Source: an uncultured Lacticaseibacillus sp. (lineage in GTDB: Bacteria > Bacillota > Bacilli > Lactobacillales > Lactobacillaceae). Taken from it: a stretch of 35,559 bases of DNA. Location: the NCBI GenBank assembly GCA_934293835.1, contig CAKQZO010000002.1, positions 1-35,559 on the forward strand, given 5' to 3'. A program made the translations under genes and the position numbers. Shown piece after piece: positions 1 to 10,123 of this stretch. Below the pieces are notes generated by a model. That model ran no database searches. It was given only the letters and a program-made list of their open reading frames with translations, and was not told the origin of the DNA. The stretch's first letter is position 1. Each line of letters begins with the position of its first letter.

Positions 1-1
1 C

Positions 2-76
2 AACGCGGATTCTCGCTCTGGCAAGACGATCAAGCCGGTGTTGGTCATCGACGAAGACTATGTTCCTGGCAAATAA
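2..76 (+). CDS. C-terminal end of an unidentified protein (partial)
   Basis: The only frame leading to the TAA at 74-76 encodes 24 residues ending in VIDEDYVPGK, followed at once by a strong terminator. A short tail reading KPVLVIDEDYV resembles the end of sugar- or nucleoside-binding ABC lipoproteins, but the fragment is too short to assign. The start and most of the gene lie outside the window. Confidence 0.45.
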   Translation, partial: NADSRSGKTIKPVLVIDEDYVPGK

Positions 77-89
77 TCGCGATTAAACC

Positions 90-131
90 AAAAAGCACGG
101 CCACCGTAAGCAAACGGTGGCCGTGCTTTTT
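90..131. terminator. Bidirectional rho-independent terminator
   Basis: An 18-bp perfect inverted repeat (arms 91-108 and 115-131 approximately, left arm starting AAAAAGCACGGCC) with a six-base loop. It has A-runs on the left and T-runs on the right, so it can stop transcription from both strands. It sits between the plus-strand gene end at 76 and the converging racemase ending at 148. Confidence 0.9.
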
Positions 132-147
132 AGTCTGTAACTCAAGA

Positions 148-897
148 TCACTTCATCAGCTCGGCCAACATTGCCTTGCCTTGGGCCGGATCTTCGCGGA
201 AGGCGCGGCCGAGGGCCAGCGTCTTATCCACGATGATCGCCTGCGCATCCACCACTTGATACGGATGCTCTGGCGCCATCTCTTGGGCAAGCGACAGCTC
301 GGTGCAGCCTAGCACGATCACGTTGACGTTGAAGCGCTCGTGCATCTGCTTCAAGATCTCGTGGTACAGCTCGGCATCGACGTGATCATTTTGCTTGATA
401 TCGTCGTAGATCAGCGTCATGACCATGTCTTGGATCGTTGCGTCGCCGAGGACGACTTCGCGTCCCGAGGCCTCGATCTCGCGGGCGTAGATGCCATCAG
501 CCAGCGTCCCCTTGGTTGCGATCAGCCCGATGCGCTGCTCGTCAGGATATTGCTTGCACATCTCCTGAATGGTCGTGTGCGGCATGTGCAGTAGCGGAAT
601 CGTCGTCGCCTGTTGCAACTCAGAATAGAAATAATGCGCGGTGTTGCAGACCATCACCATGAATTCCGGCTTCAGCAGGCTCTGTTGCTGGATGTCTTCC
701 AGCAAGTCGGGGTAGAAGCTCTGTTGGGTGTGGTCGAGGATATAGCTGGTCCGATCAGGCACCGAGGCGTGATTGACGAGAATATAATCCATATAGTCTT
801 GGTCGCGCTTGGCGTGCGTGCGCGCGTTCAACAGGCGCACATAGCTTTCGGTGGCAGGCGTTCCCATGCCGCCGATGACCGTGAAAAAGCGTTGCAT
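148..897 (-). CDS. racD: Aspartate/glutamate racemase family protein (probable aspartate racemase)
   Basis: Cofactor-independent amino-acid racemase of 249 residues, probably interconverting L- and D-aspartate in the cytoplasm. The N-terminal motif GGMGTPAT (9-16) and the two catalytic cysteines expected of the family are present: C84 in CNTAH and C198 in GCTE. The ATG at 897 is chosen because it starts the conserved QRFFTVIGGMG block and is preceded by AGGAAGAAGG; an in-frame start further upstream would add 28 unrelated residues read from within murE. It lies 29 bp downstream of murE on the same strand, probably as one transcript. In lactobacilli with Lys-D-Asp cross-bridged peptidoglycan such an enzyme supplies D-Asp. 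The link to murE supports that role, but the exact substrate is inferred. Confidence 0.85.
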   Translation of the reverse strand: MQRFFTVIGGMGTPATESYVRLLNARTHAKRDQDYMDYILVNHASVPDRTSYILDHTQQSFYPDLLEDIQQQSLLKPEFMVMVCNTAHYFYSELQQATTIPLLHMPHTTIQEMCKQYPDEQRIGLIATKGTLADGIYAREIEASGREVVLGDATIQDMVMTLIYDDIKQNDHVDAELYHEILKQMHERFNVNVIVLGCTELSLAQEMAPEHPYQVVDAQAIIVDKTLALGRAFREDPAQGKAMLAELMK

Positions 898-926
898 GTC
901 TAACCTTCTTCCTAGGGACGGTGAAA

Positions 927-2477
927 TTATTGCGCCAACTCCTGCGCGATCGCTTCGACCACATGCGTGTCTTGCGGCCACGGGGTGTCGATACCGCGGA
1001 TCTTCTGGTAAGGATCGGCGCCTTTACCGGCGACGATGACGACATCACCAGGCGCGCTGGCCGCGATCGCCGTCTTGATCGCCGTCTTGCGGTCGAGAAT
1101 CGTGTGCACCTCGACCTTGTCGTGATCGATGCCTGCATCGATTTCTGCGGCGATGTCGGCCGGGTCTTCGAAGCCGGGATCATCGGTGGTCAGATAAGCG
1201 ACGCTCGCGTATTCCGTCAGCACCTTGGCAAAGCCCGGCCGGCGCGAGACGCCTTTGTCACCGGGACTGCCGACGACGACCAGCATCCGCGGGTCTTTGT
1301 ATTCGGCCTTCAGAAAATGCATCAGCGCCTTCATGCTACCGTAGTTATGGGCGTAATCGACGTAGACGACCCCGTGACCATCGATTGGAAATTGTTCCAT
1401 CCGTCCTGGAATCTGGACGTTGGCGATGCCGGTCGAGGCCTTGCCGCCATCGACCCCGGCTAAGCCGCCGCCAATCAGTGCCGCCGTCGCGTTGCTTTCG
1501 TTGAAGTCGCCGATCAGGCTAAGACTGTACGGCCCGCCGATATTGAGCTCGGCGGCCTTTTCCGTCACCGGTACCAAGGAGAAGCGCGAGCGCGTCGTGT
1601 CTAGCGTCTGGCTTTCAAACCGGAAGTCGATCGACAAGTCGTCGCGGCTCGGCTTGAAGTCGCTGGAGGCAAACAGGTAGATCGAATCGGGATACGTCGT
1701 GGTGGTCGCCGCCGCGTAGACCTCGTCGAAGTGCTCGGTTTCCGCGTTGATGACGACCTTGCGCGAGTTGACCATGAGCTGCATCTTGGAGTGCAGGTAG
1801 CTGGCGAAGTTCGGATGCTCGTTAGGGCCGATGTGGTCTGGCGTGATGTTCAAGAAAAAGCCCACGTCATAGGTCAACCCGAAGACGCGGTTGCGCAGGT
1901 AAGCTTGGCTGGAGACCTCCATCACCAGGTGTGTCATGCCGTTATCGACAGCCGCACGCATGTCGTGAAACAAGTCGAGGCTTTCCGGGGTCGTCAGATC
2001 GGATTTGAACTTCTGGTCCGGATTCGGGCCGATGATCCGATCAAGCGTCGAGAACAGCGCCACGCGCTTGGGATGAGCCTGTTCGAGGATTCCGCGGGTG
2101 AAATACGCCGAAGTCGTCTTGCCTTTGGTGCCTGTGTAGGCGATCACGAACAGATCGTCTTGCGGAAAATCATAGAAGGCCGCCGCCAAGATCGCCATCG
2201 CCTTGGTGACGTTGACGACGATCAGTGCATTCATCCCGTTGCCTTCGACATACGGTTTTTCGGCGACATACGTGATCGCGCCGTTGTCTTTGGCCATCGA
2301 CAAATAGATCGGGCGAAAGTGGGTGCCTTTGCAAAAGAACAGGCTCGGTCCAGAGAGCTTGCGCGAATCATAAGCAATGCCTGACATCTGTGTGTCCATC
2401 GAGTTCTGCACCGCAGAGCTCTTCAGCAGATGATGTTCCTTGAGTAATAAAATACATGCAGTCAACGATAATGCCAT
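927..2477 (-). CDS. murE: UDP-N-acetylmuramoyl-tripeptide synthetase, L-lysine type (MurE)
   Basis: Mur ligase of 516 residues that adds the third stem-peptide residue to UDP-MurNAc-L-Ala-D-Glu using ATP in the cytoplasm. It has an N-terminal Mur ligase domain, the ATP-binding TGTKGKTT loop near residue 115, the conserved central segment ending in EVSSQA, and a C-terminal domain with DDPG at 432-435. DAP-adding enzymes carry DNPR at that site, so DDPG points to L-lysine. The ATG at 2477 has AAGGAG seven bases upstream. An extended -10 (TGCTATAAT) lies further upstream at about 2529-2534. The gene is followed closely by racD. Confidence 0.93.
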   Translation of the reverse strand: MALSLTACILLLKEHHLLKSSAVQNSMDTQMSGIAYDSRKLSGPSLFFCKGTHFRPIYLSMAKDNGAITYVAEKPYVEGNGMNALIVVNVTKAMAILAAAFYDFPQDDLFVIAYTGTKGKTTSAYFTRGILEQAHPKRVALFSTLDRIIGPNPDQKFKSDLTTPESLDLFHDMRAAVDNGMTHLVMEVSSQAYLRNRVFGLTYDVGFFLNITPDHIGPNEHPNFASYLHSKMQLMVNSRKVVINAETEHFDEVYAAATTTTYPDSIYLFASSDFKPSRDDLSIDFRFESQTLDTTRSRFSLVPVTEKAAELNIGGPYSLSLIGDFNESNATAALIGGGLAGVDGGKASTGIANVQIPGRMEQFPIDGHGVVYVDYAHNYGSMKALMHFLKAEYKDPRMLVVVGSPGDKGVSRRPGFAKVLTEYASVAYLTTDDPGFEDPADIAAEIDAGIDHDKVEVHTILDRKTAIKTAIAASAPGDVVIVAGKGADPYQKIRGIDTPWPQDTHVVEAIAQELAQ

Positions 2478-2528
2478 GATGATCTCCTTACGTGAGCGAA
2501 TGCGACGAGTGGCCGCGTAGCAGATTCT

Positions 2529-2534
2529 ATTATA
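2529..2534 (-). promoter_or_regulatory. Probable murE-racD promoter (-10)
   Basis: On the minus strand the sequence reads TGCTATAAT, an extended -10, about 50 bases before the murE start. No clear -35 is seen. It lies in the 89-bp gap between greA and murE. Confidence 0.6.
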
Positions 2535-2566
2535 GCAGATTCACAATTAAGACACGACTGTTACCA

Positions 2567-3028
2567 CTAAGCCACCGCGATTGCAACGATAGTCACTTGA
2601 TACTGGCCGGCGGGAGCGGTGACAGTCACCACCTCTCCACGCCGATGGTGCAACAAGGCCACCCCCAGCGGCGAGTCGCTCGCAAGATTCATCGCGGCCA
2701 GCCCTGCTTCTTTCGGCCCAACGACCGCATAATCAGCGGTATCGTCAGGGGCGAACTGCAAGGTGATCTTGGTCCCGATCTCCACCGTCTCCCCGCTCGG
2801 CGGCGAGACGACTTCCCCATAGCGAATCAGCTTGTCCAGATAGCGCATGCGCCCTTCTAACTGCCGTAAGTCCCGCTTGGCCGCGGAATACTCGGCATTC
2901 TCCGAACGGTCGCCCAGTGCGGCGGCTTCTGCCAGCCGACGGATCCGGGTCGGCCGCTCAGCTTTGAGCGCTTCGATCTCGGCGGCAAACGCCGCGACCC
3001 CGGCTTCAGTGATCGGATGATATTGCAT
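2567..3028 (-). CDS. GreA/GreB-family transcription elongation factor
   Basis: A 153-residue protein with the Gre layout: an N-terminal coiled coil (about 1-75, including GDRSENAEYSAAK) that enters the RNA polymerase secondary channel, and a C-terminal globular domain (about 80-153) with DSPLGVALL. Gre factors stimulate cleavage of backtracked transcripts. The ATG at 3028 is preferred over the longer frame beginning at 3097 because it follows AAGGAAGGG and begins the typical MQYHPITEAG sequence. Lactobacilli often carry more than one Gre paralogue, so this need not be the housekeeping GreA. A weak promoter (TTGTGG, 18-bp spacer, TACGAT) overlaps the preceding inverted repeat. Confidence 0.88.
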   Translation of the reverse strand: MQYHPITEAGVAAFAAEIEALKAERPTRIRRLAEAAALGDRSENAEYSAAKRDLRQLEGRMRYLDKLIRYGEVVSPPSGETVEIGTKITLQFAPDDTADYAVVGPKEAGLAAMNLASDSPLGVALLHHRRGEVVTVTAPAGQYQVTIVAIAVA

Positions 3029-3074
3029 CACACAACCCTTCCTTTCCCTGCTATCGTACCGCTTTTTGCGCCAG

Positions 3075-3135
3075 AACCACAAGCGCCTCCGCAGCATGAT
3101 TCGTCTTGAATCACGGCACGGAGGCGCTTGTGGTT
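3075..3135. terminator. 17-bp perfect inverted repeat downstream of dacA, possible terminator
   Basis: Arms at 3075-3091 and 3119-3135 (right arm CGGAGGCGCTTGTGGTT) are perfectly complementary, and the 27-base loop contains a smaller GATTC/GAATC hairpin. It lies just after dacA. No T-run follows the stem on the minus strand, so termination may be partial. The stem also overlaps the candidate -35 of the greA-family gene. Confidence 0.55.
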
Positions 3136-3141
3136 AACGCG

Positions 3142-4440
3142 CTAAAAAAGACTTCTGACCCACTCGCCGACTCCGGTGAAGATCAGCTTGAAGACGTTGC
3201 TGCGCTTCACCTGCTTGGCGGTTGTCAGCGTCACGGTGGTCGGCTTGCCGGCCAGGTTGCCTTGATTGCCTGGCACGCTGATCGTCAGCGTCCCTGCCGT
3301 AGCGTTGCGCTGCACCGGTGCTTCCAGCTGGCCTTTGAGCTTGGCCGCGTAAGCATAGTGCACATCGGCGGCGGTGGCGGCCTTCGGCACATACAACCGC
3401 AGCGTCTTGGTGGCGACGAGTGGCACCGTCTGTTGCGTCCCGTGCACGACCTGCAGGCGCGCATGGCCGCGGACGGCTTGACCCGCGGTCGTCACCGTCA
3501 TCTGCTTCCAGTTGGCAAATACCCAGTTCATCAGCTTGCCGGTTTGCACGAACCGCTTCGCATCCCCGTCGCCGTTGGCGTGCATGACGACAGTGATGAT
3601 CCGCATGCCATTCTTCTCAACCGTGCCGGCGAAGCAGTCCCCGGCGCGGTCAGTCGTCCCGGTCTTGAGCCCGTCGACGGCCAAGCCCTTGTCTGCCGCA
3701 GATAAGCCCGGCAGCATCAGGTTGTAGTTATCCATCTTCGTCGCGTCGCTCGTGTTGGCCTGGAACGTCTGCGTGGTCAGCTTCGTCGTCGCCAAGACAT
3801 CGGGATAGTCGTTCAGCAGATGCTGGGCGATGAGCGCCACGTCTTTGGCCGACATCTGGTTTTGATCTCTGGTCGTCGTCTTCGGATAGCGATCGGCCGC
3901 ATCGACTTGGTCGTTGTCCAGGCCGGTGGCGTTGACGATCGTGGCGTTATTGATCCCCCAGGTTTTCAGCTGGGCGCGCATGGCGTCGACGAACTTCGTT
4001 TGACTGCCCGAAACCGCGTTGCCCAAAAGAATCATCGCCGCATTGGCCGAATAGATCAGACTGGCTTGATAGAGTTCCTTGATCGTATACTTGCCGTCGG
4101 TCTTCATCGGCACATTGGACAGGTCGCTGTTTTGGCTCAGCTTGGCGATGCTGGCGCTGGGGCTGACGGTGTCATCCCAGTGCAGCTTGCCGGACTTGAT
4201 CGCCTCACGCACCAGATAGATGCCCAGCATCTTCGTCATCGACGCTATCGGCAGCGTCTTGTCGGCATTTTTGGCGTACAAAATCTCGCCGGTCTTGGCC
4301 GACACCGCGAGCGCCGCTGACGCATTAACGTCAAGCGCAGGCGTGGTGGTGCTGGCGTGAAGCGTGGCGGCCGGAGCCAAGCCCACCCACACAGAAACTG
4401 CGGCGATCACAACGATGACGCCGCGCCATAATTTAGACAT
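3142..4440 (-). CDS. dacA: D-alanyl-D-alanine carboxypeptidase (PBP5-like)
   Basis: A 432-residue penicillin-binding protein that removes the terminal D-Ala of peptidoglycan stem peptides at the outer face of the membrane. It has a signal peptide (hydrophobic 8-27, likely cleavage after LHA at 29), the catalytic SMTK at 67-70, SAN at 131-133 and KTG at 259-261. A C-terminal PBP5_C beta-domain follows, then an amphipathic tail (KLIFTGVGEWVRSLF) typical of membrane anchoring. The ATG at 4440 follows AGGAAGG. It is the third gene of a response regulator-kinase-dacA unit with a 29-bp gap, which suggests control by that two-component system. Confidence 0.92.
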   Translation of the reverse strand: MSKLWRGVIVVIAAVSVWVGLAPAATLHASTTTPALDVNASAALAVSAKTGEILYAKNADKTLPIASMTKMLGIYLVREAIKSGKLHWDDTVSPSASIAKLSQNSDLSNVPMKTDGKYTIKELYQASLIYSANAAMILLGNAVSGSQTKFVDAMRAQLKTWGINNATIVNATGLDNDQVDAADRYPKTTTRDQNQMSAKDVALIAQHLLNDYPDVLATTKLTTQTFQANTSDATKMDNYNLMLPGLSAADKGLAVDGLKTGTTDRAGDCFAGTVEKNGMRIITVVMHANGDGDAKRFVQTGKLMNWVFANWKQMTVTTAGQAVRGHARLQVVHGTQQTVPLVATKTLRLYVPKAATAADVHYAYAAKLKGQLEAPVQRNATAGTLTISVPGNQGNLAGKPTTVTLTTAKQVKRSNVFKLIFTGVGEWVRSLF

Positions 4441-4469
4441 GAATTGAACGGTTCCTTCCTAAAATTTGA

Positions 4470-5645
4470 TCAGGCCGATGCGCCTTGTGGCCCATCCGGC
4501 TTCTTGAGTGTCGTGCCGACCTTGAGCGGCAGATGAATGACGAAGCTGGTTAACTCAGGCGTTGAATCCGCATAGATGTACCCGCCATGCAGGCTGATGA
4601 ACGACTGGGCGATCGCCAGCCCCAACCCCGAGCCGCCGGTTTCTTGCGAGCGCGAGCCTTCGACGCGGTAGAAGCGATCGAAGAGCTGATTGAGCGAATC
4701 ATTGGGAATCGGGTCGCCATCGTTAGACACCTTGATCACCGCCTCGGAGCCAACTTTCTGCGCGTCTAGGTACAGATGCTGCGCGCCTTTGCCATACTTG
4801 AAGGCGTTGGTGATCAGGTTGTTGAAGACGCGCCCGAGCTTCTCGGTGTCGGCTTCCATCATCAACGGATCGGGGTCCCCGTGCACCTCGATCGTGATTG
4901 CCTTGCGCTCGGCTTCCAACTCGTAAGACGCGGCCAACTGTTCCAGCATCGCTACCATGTTGAACTCGACCGTATTCAGCGGGGTCGTCGTCTGCCGCGC
5001 CTTCGTATACTCGAACAGATCTTCGACCAGCACCTTCATCTGCTTGGCCTTGAGGTACGCCGTGTGCGTGTACTTGACCAGTTCATCTGGGCTTTGGTAC
5101 TGATGGTCTTCGATCAACCCCAGATAGCCGATGATGCTGGTCAAAGGCGTGCGAATATCGTGGCTGACGTTGGTGATCAGCTCGTCTTTGCTTTTCTCGA
5201 TGCGGCGCTCTTCTTCCATCGAGTTGACCGTCGAATCCACCAGCGCGTTGATCGACGAGACGACCTTCTGCAGATCGCTATTCACTTCAAAATGAATCCG
5301 GTGTTCGAGATGGCCATCAGCGATGTAATGTAACTCCGCGATCACGTGCCGCATCTGCATCTGGCGATAGCGTCTGATCAGGCGCCAATACACCACGACC
5401 GCATCGATCAGGGCCATCGCCCCGATCGCGAAATTCCGCCAGCTCCAGAAGTGAACGTTATCTTGGCCGAAAGTCATGACCTGCTTGACGCTCCAGATCG
5501 AGTTCTCGAGATTCTGGTCTGAAGCGATCAGCTGTTTGCCTAACACCACCACAGCGAGGTTCAACAGTAACAACAAGATAACCGTGATCAGGCCTTCGCC
5601 CCATAGCTCCGACTTTTCCTTGCCGGTTAAGCGCACCTTTTCCAT
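4470..5645 (-). CDS. Sensor histidine kinase (VanS-like)
   Basis: A 391-residue membrane kinase. It has two transmembrane segments (about 19-36 and 71-88) flanking a short outside loop of about 35 residues, a HAMP-like region (about 90-145), an H-box NVSHDIRTPL with H162, an N-box around FNNLITN (274-280) and a G-box GGSGLGL (337-343). It probably autophosphorylates and passes phosphate to the regulator just upstream; the stop and start are separated by 2 bp. The small external loop suggests the signal is sensed in or near the membrane. The coupling to dacA suggests cell-wall state as the stimulus, but the signal is unknown. No vanH, vanA or vanX accompanies it. Confidence 0.9.
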   Translation of the reverse strand: MEKVRLTGKEKSELWGEGLITVILLLLLNLAVVVLGKQLIASDQNLENSIWSVKQVMTFGQDNVHFWSWRNFAIGAMALIDAVVVYWRLIRRYRQMQMRHVIAELHYIADGHLEHRIHFEVNSDLQKVVSSINALVDSTVNSMEEERRIEKSKDELITNVSHDIRTPLTSIIGYLGLIEDHQYQSPDELVKYTHTAYLKAKQMKVLVEDLFEYTKARQTTTPLNTVEFNMVAMLEQLAASYELEAERKAITIEVHGDPDPLMMEADTEKLGRVFNNLITNAFKYGKGAQHLYLDAQKVGSEAVIKVSNDGDPIPNDSLNQLFDRFYRVEGSRSQETGGSGLGLAIAQSFISLHGGYIYADSTPELTSFVIHLPLKVGTTLKKPDGPQGASA

Positions 5646-5647
5646 GC

Positions 5648-6334
5648 TTACCCCTCGACTTTATACCCCACGCCCCAGACGGTTTCGATCACTTTCTCGC
5701 CGTCAGTGGCTTCTTCGATCTTATCGCGCAGGTGAGAAACATGCACCATGACCGTCTTGGCCGAGACGATCGACTCTTGCTGCCAGACACGCTCGAAGAT
5801 CTCGTCGGCCGAAAACACCCGGTTCGGATGGCTGGCTAGTAAGTATAAGATGCCGAACTCCAGTGCCGTCAGCTGGATGCTGCGACCGGTCAATGTCGTG
5901 ACCTCGTGGCTGTCTTTTTTGATCGTCAATGGGCCGACCTCCAAGACATCAGGTTCCGGATTCGTCACCTCGTTTTGTGCGCGGCGCAACAGGCTCTTCA
6001 CCCGCGCCATCACCTCCAGTGGGTTGAATGGCTTCGTCACGTAATCATCTGCGCCGGTGATCAACCCCTGGATCTTGTCCATATCGCCAGTCTTGGCGCT
6101 GACGATGATGATCGGGATCTGCGAATCCTTGCGCACCGCCTTGACCACATCGATGCCCGACATGTTCGGCATCATGATATCCAAGATCATCAGGCTGATG
6201 TCTGGCGTCGTCACCAGCTTGGTGATTGCTTCCTTGCCCGAATACGCGAGCACCGGCTCGTAGCCTTCGTTCTTCACATAAATACTGAGTAATTCGACGA
6301 TTTCTTTGTCGTCGTCTACGATTAAGATTTTCAT
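5648..6334 (-). CDS. OmpR/PhoB-family response regulator (VanR-like)
   Basis: A 228-residue two-domain regulator. The receiver domain (about 1-118) has acidic residues D7-D9, phospho-acceptor D52 in LILDIMMP, S79 and K101. The winged-helix DNA-binding domain (about 130-228) ends in the usual ETVWGVGYKVEG. The ATG at 6334 has AGGAG eight to nine bases upstream. It leads an operon with the kinase and dacA, so dacA is a likely target. The direction of control cannot be read from the sequence. Confidence 0.92.
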   Translation of the reverse strand: MKILIVDDDKEIVELLSIYVKNEGYEPVLAYSGKEAITKLVTTPDISLMILDIMMPNMSGIDVVKAVRKDSQIPIIIVSAKTGDMDKIQGLITGADDYVTKPFNPLEVMARVKSLLRRAQNEVTNPEPDVLEVGPLTIKKDSHEVTTLTGRSIQLTALEFGILYLLASHPNRVFSADEIFERVWQQESIVSAKTVMVHVSHLRDKIEEATDGEKVIETVWGVGYKVEG

Positions 6335-6372
6335 TCGTCATTTCTCCTGTTATCCGGATCGATTCTGCATCT

Positions 6373-6378
6373 ATTGTA
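6373..6378 (-). promoter_or_regulatory. Promoter (-10) of the response regulator-kinase-dacA operon
   Basis: On the minus strand TGGTACAAT forms an extended -10 about 40 bases before the regulator start. A -35 match is weak. Confidence 0.6.
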
Positions 6379-6470
6379 CCAGAGCGAACCCTTCCTCGCG
6401 CAATCAGGGCAAAGTATTAAGAAAATAGCAAACCACCCGCTTTCGGCCTCGAAACCAGATGTCTCGATTC

Positions 6471-6503
6471 AAAAAAGGAGCTGTGACAAAAAGTCATAGC
6501 TCC
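6471..6503 (-). terminator. Rho-independent terminator of guaB
   Basis: Arms 6477-6487 and 6493-6503 form an 11-bp stem with one mismatch. On the minus strand the stem is followed by a run of T (6471-6476). It lies 50 bp beyond the guaB stop. Confidence 0.88.
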
Positions 6504-6551
6504 CGCTTGGATCTGATTCTAGTCACGTGCCCAAAGGCGGGCACATCGGGG

Positions 6552-8102
<1,551 letters not shown>

Positions 8103-8119
8103 TTATTACTTGCTGAGCA

Positions 8120-8153
8120 ATTTAAAAAGCCCACCGTAGCGGGCTTTTTAAAT
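8120..8153. terminator. Bidirectional-looking rho-independent terminator
   Basis: Arms 8120-8132 and 8141-8153 (ATTTAAAAAGCCC and its complement) make a 13-bp stem with T-runs on both strands. It lies between the DUF1129 gene and the guaB promoter, so it mainly ends the ychF-DUF1129 transcript. Confidence 0.88.
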
Positions 8154-8275
8154 GAGAATTGGCTCATTTTCGCGGCGAAAACAGCCGAACATTCAGTACA
8201 TTCAACCGCGATCGATTCGCAAAACATCGATTCTAGACGAACTAATTCGTTAAACTCAAATCAATCATTCGGAAA

Positions 8276-8953
8276 CTAGCCCATCAATCCTGGCAGTTTG
8301 AAGTAGCGCTTCATCAACCAATGGGCGCCATAGCAGACGACGGCCATCCCGGCATAAACCGGCCAGATCGTCGGGCTAGTCAACGGTGACTTGACCAGTG
8401 ACAAGGTGCTAGAAGCAAACGAGGCGACCAGAATTGCCGCAATGAACGCGATCATCATCAGCCAGGTCTTCCCGCGCTGCTTCTTGTCGCGCCGCGTCCA
8501 CATGTTGTAATACGAGAACAAGAAGCCTGCCATCAAGGACATGATCAACAGCGACGCGATCCCAGAGCCTGCGGCCATCGTCTTCGGCCTGATGTAGGCA
8601 ATGACACCATACATCAGCCCAAAAATGCTGGCAAAAAACAGACTCAGATCAAGGCCACTCAGCCAAAAAGGCACGACCTTCTTCGGTGCTGGTGCGTTGA
8701 TCAGGCTGTCCGCCTTGACCGTCACTGGCCCGTAGATCTGGGTCGCCGGCTTACCTTGGCGCTGGGCTTCGATCATTTCCGGCAACAAGCTTGCCAAGAC
8801 CTTACGCTCTTGCGCATCGGTGTATTGATGGTCTCTCAAGATCCGCCGCAGCTTGAAGACATACTCATCATTTTTCTTGGTTAATTCGCTTAACAATGCG
8901 TCAACATCGACGACCGTCTGAACTTCTTCTGGTGCGTTATTCTTGTTTGCCAC
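8276..8953 (-). CDS. DUF1129-family integral membrane protein
   Basis: A 225-residue protein with a soluble, charged N-terminal half (about 1-90) and four predicted membrane segments in the C-terminal half (about 96-115, 125-148, 163-185, 193-210). Family and position after ychF fit the DUF1129 proteins of lactobacilli, whose function is unknown. The start is GTG at 8953, with AAGGGGG eight bases upstream; a nearby ATG is out of frame. It is 27 bp after ychF, probably co-transcribed. Confidence 0.82.
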   Translation of the reverse strand: MANKNNAPEEVQTVVDVDALLSELTKKNDEYVFKLRRILRDHQYTDAQERKVLASLLPEMIEAQRQGKPATQIYGPVTVKADSLINAPAPKKVVPFWLSGLDLSLFFASIFGLMYGVIAYIRPKTMAAGSGIASLLIMSLMAGFLFSYYNMWTRRDKKQRGKTWLMMIAFIAAILVASFASSTLSLVKSPLTSPTIWPVYAGMAVVCYGAHWLMKRYFKLPGLMG

Positions 8954-8980
8954 TCCATTATCCCCCTTGAGAGCCTGCGC

Positions 8981-10081
8981 CTAGACGTTGAACCGGAACT
9001 CGATGATGTCCCCGTCTTGAACCAAGTATTCCTTACCTTCAGAGCGCAAGCGTCCCGCTTCACGCACCGCAGCGACGTTGCCATACTTGTCGAGGTCGGC
9101 GAAGCTCATGGTCTCGGCGCGGATGAAGCCACGTTCAAAATCAGAATGGATCACGCCGGCAACCTGCGGCGCCTTCATCCCTTGCTTGAACGTCCACGCC
9201 CGCGTCTCTTTGCCGCCAGCGGTGAAGAACGTCGCCAACCCGAGCAGGTGGTAACTCGCCTTAATCAGCTTGTCCAGTCCAGATTCGCTGACCCCTTCGG
9301 CCTCGAGGAAGTCGGCCTTGTCGGCATCATCGAGTTCGGCGATTTCTTCTTCCGTCCGCGCAGACACGGCGATCACCTCTGCGCCTTCCTTGGCGGCGAA
9401 GGCTTCGATCTGCTTCACGTAGTCACAAGCGTCTGGGTCGGCCATGTCGTCTTCGGCGATATTGGCAACGTACAACACCGGCTTGGTCGTCAACAGGAAC
9501 AAGCCTTTGACGATCTTTTGCTCGTCGTCTGAGAACTCGAGGGAGCGTACCGGGGTGCCTTCTTCAAGCGCTGGCTTGATCTTCTTCAAAACATCGAATT
9601 CGGCGACGGCCTCTTTGTCCTTCGTCCGCGCGATTTTTTCGACCTTGGCATAACGCTTGTTGACGCTATCCAAGTCGGCCAAAGCAAGCTCTAAGTTGAT
9701 GGTTTCGATATCATCGAGCGGGTCGACCTTACCGGTGACGCTGGTGATTTCGTCGTCGTCGAACGCCCGCACCACATGCACGATCGCATCGACTTGGCGG
9801 ATGTTTTCGAGGAACTTGTTCCCCAGCCCTTCGCCTTTGGACGCGCCTTTGACGATGCCGGCAATGTCGGTGAACTCGAAGGTCGTGTGAATGATCTTCT
9901 TGGCCGGGATCAGTTCATCGATCCGTGCCAAGCGTGCGTCTGGCACTTCGACCATGCCGACGTTCGGGTCGATCGTCGCGAACGGATAATTCGCCATTTC
10001 GGCGCCCGCCTTCGTGATCGCGTTGAATAAGGTGGACTTGCCGACGTTCGGTAGCCCGACGATACCTGCTGTTAAAGCCAT
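8981..10081 (-). CDS. ychF: Redox-responsive P-loop ATPase/GTPase YchF
   Basis: A 366-residue Obg-related NTPase. The P-loop GLPNVGKST is at 9-17 and the switch II region reads FTDIAGIVKGASKGEGLGNKF. The nucleotide-specificity motif is NIAE in place of NKxD, as expected for YchF, which prefers ATP. A helical insertion and a C-terminal TGS domain (about 280-366) complete it. YchF binds ribosomes and has been linked to oxidative-stress control. Its first codon is ATG at 10081, with DUF951 upstream and the DUF1129 gene downstream on the same strand. Confidence 0.96.
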   Translation of the reverse strand: MALTAGIVGLPNVGKSTLFNAITKAGAEMANYPFATIDPNVGMVEVPDARLARIDELIPAKKIIHTTFEFTDIAGIVKGASKGEGLGNKFLENIRQVDAIVHVVRAFDDDEITSVTGKVDPLDDIETINLELALADLDSVNKRYAKVEKIARTKDKEAVAEFDVLKKIKPALEEGTPVRSLEFSDDEQKIVKGLFLLTTKPVLYVANIAEDDMADPDACDYVKQIEAFAAKEGAEVIAVSARTEEEIAELDDADKADFLEAEGVSESGLDKLIKASYHLLGLATFFTAGGKETRAWTFKQGMKAPQVAGVIHSDFERGFIRAETMSFADLDKYGNVAAVREAGRLRSEGKEYLVQDGDIIEFRFNV

Positions 10082-10123
10082 GTTTGTTCTTCTCTCTTTC
10101 TTCTTGTCGCCATGTGCTGAGGC

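Noticed and set aside
3142..6334. Vancomycin-resistance cluster
   Set aside because: The regulator and kinase look VanRS-like, but the only partner is a PBP5-type carboxypeptidase; no ligase or dipeptidase genes are present.
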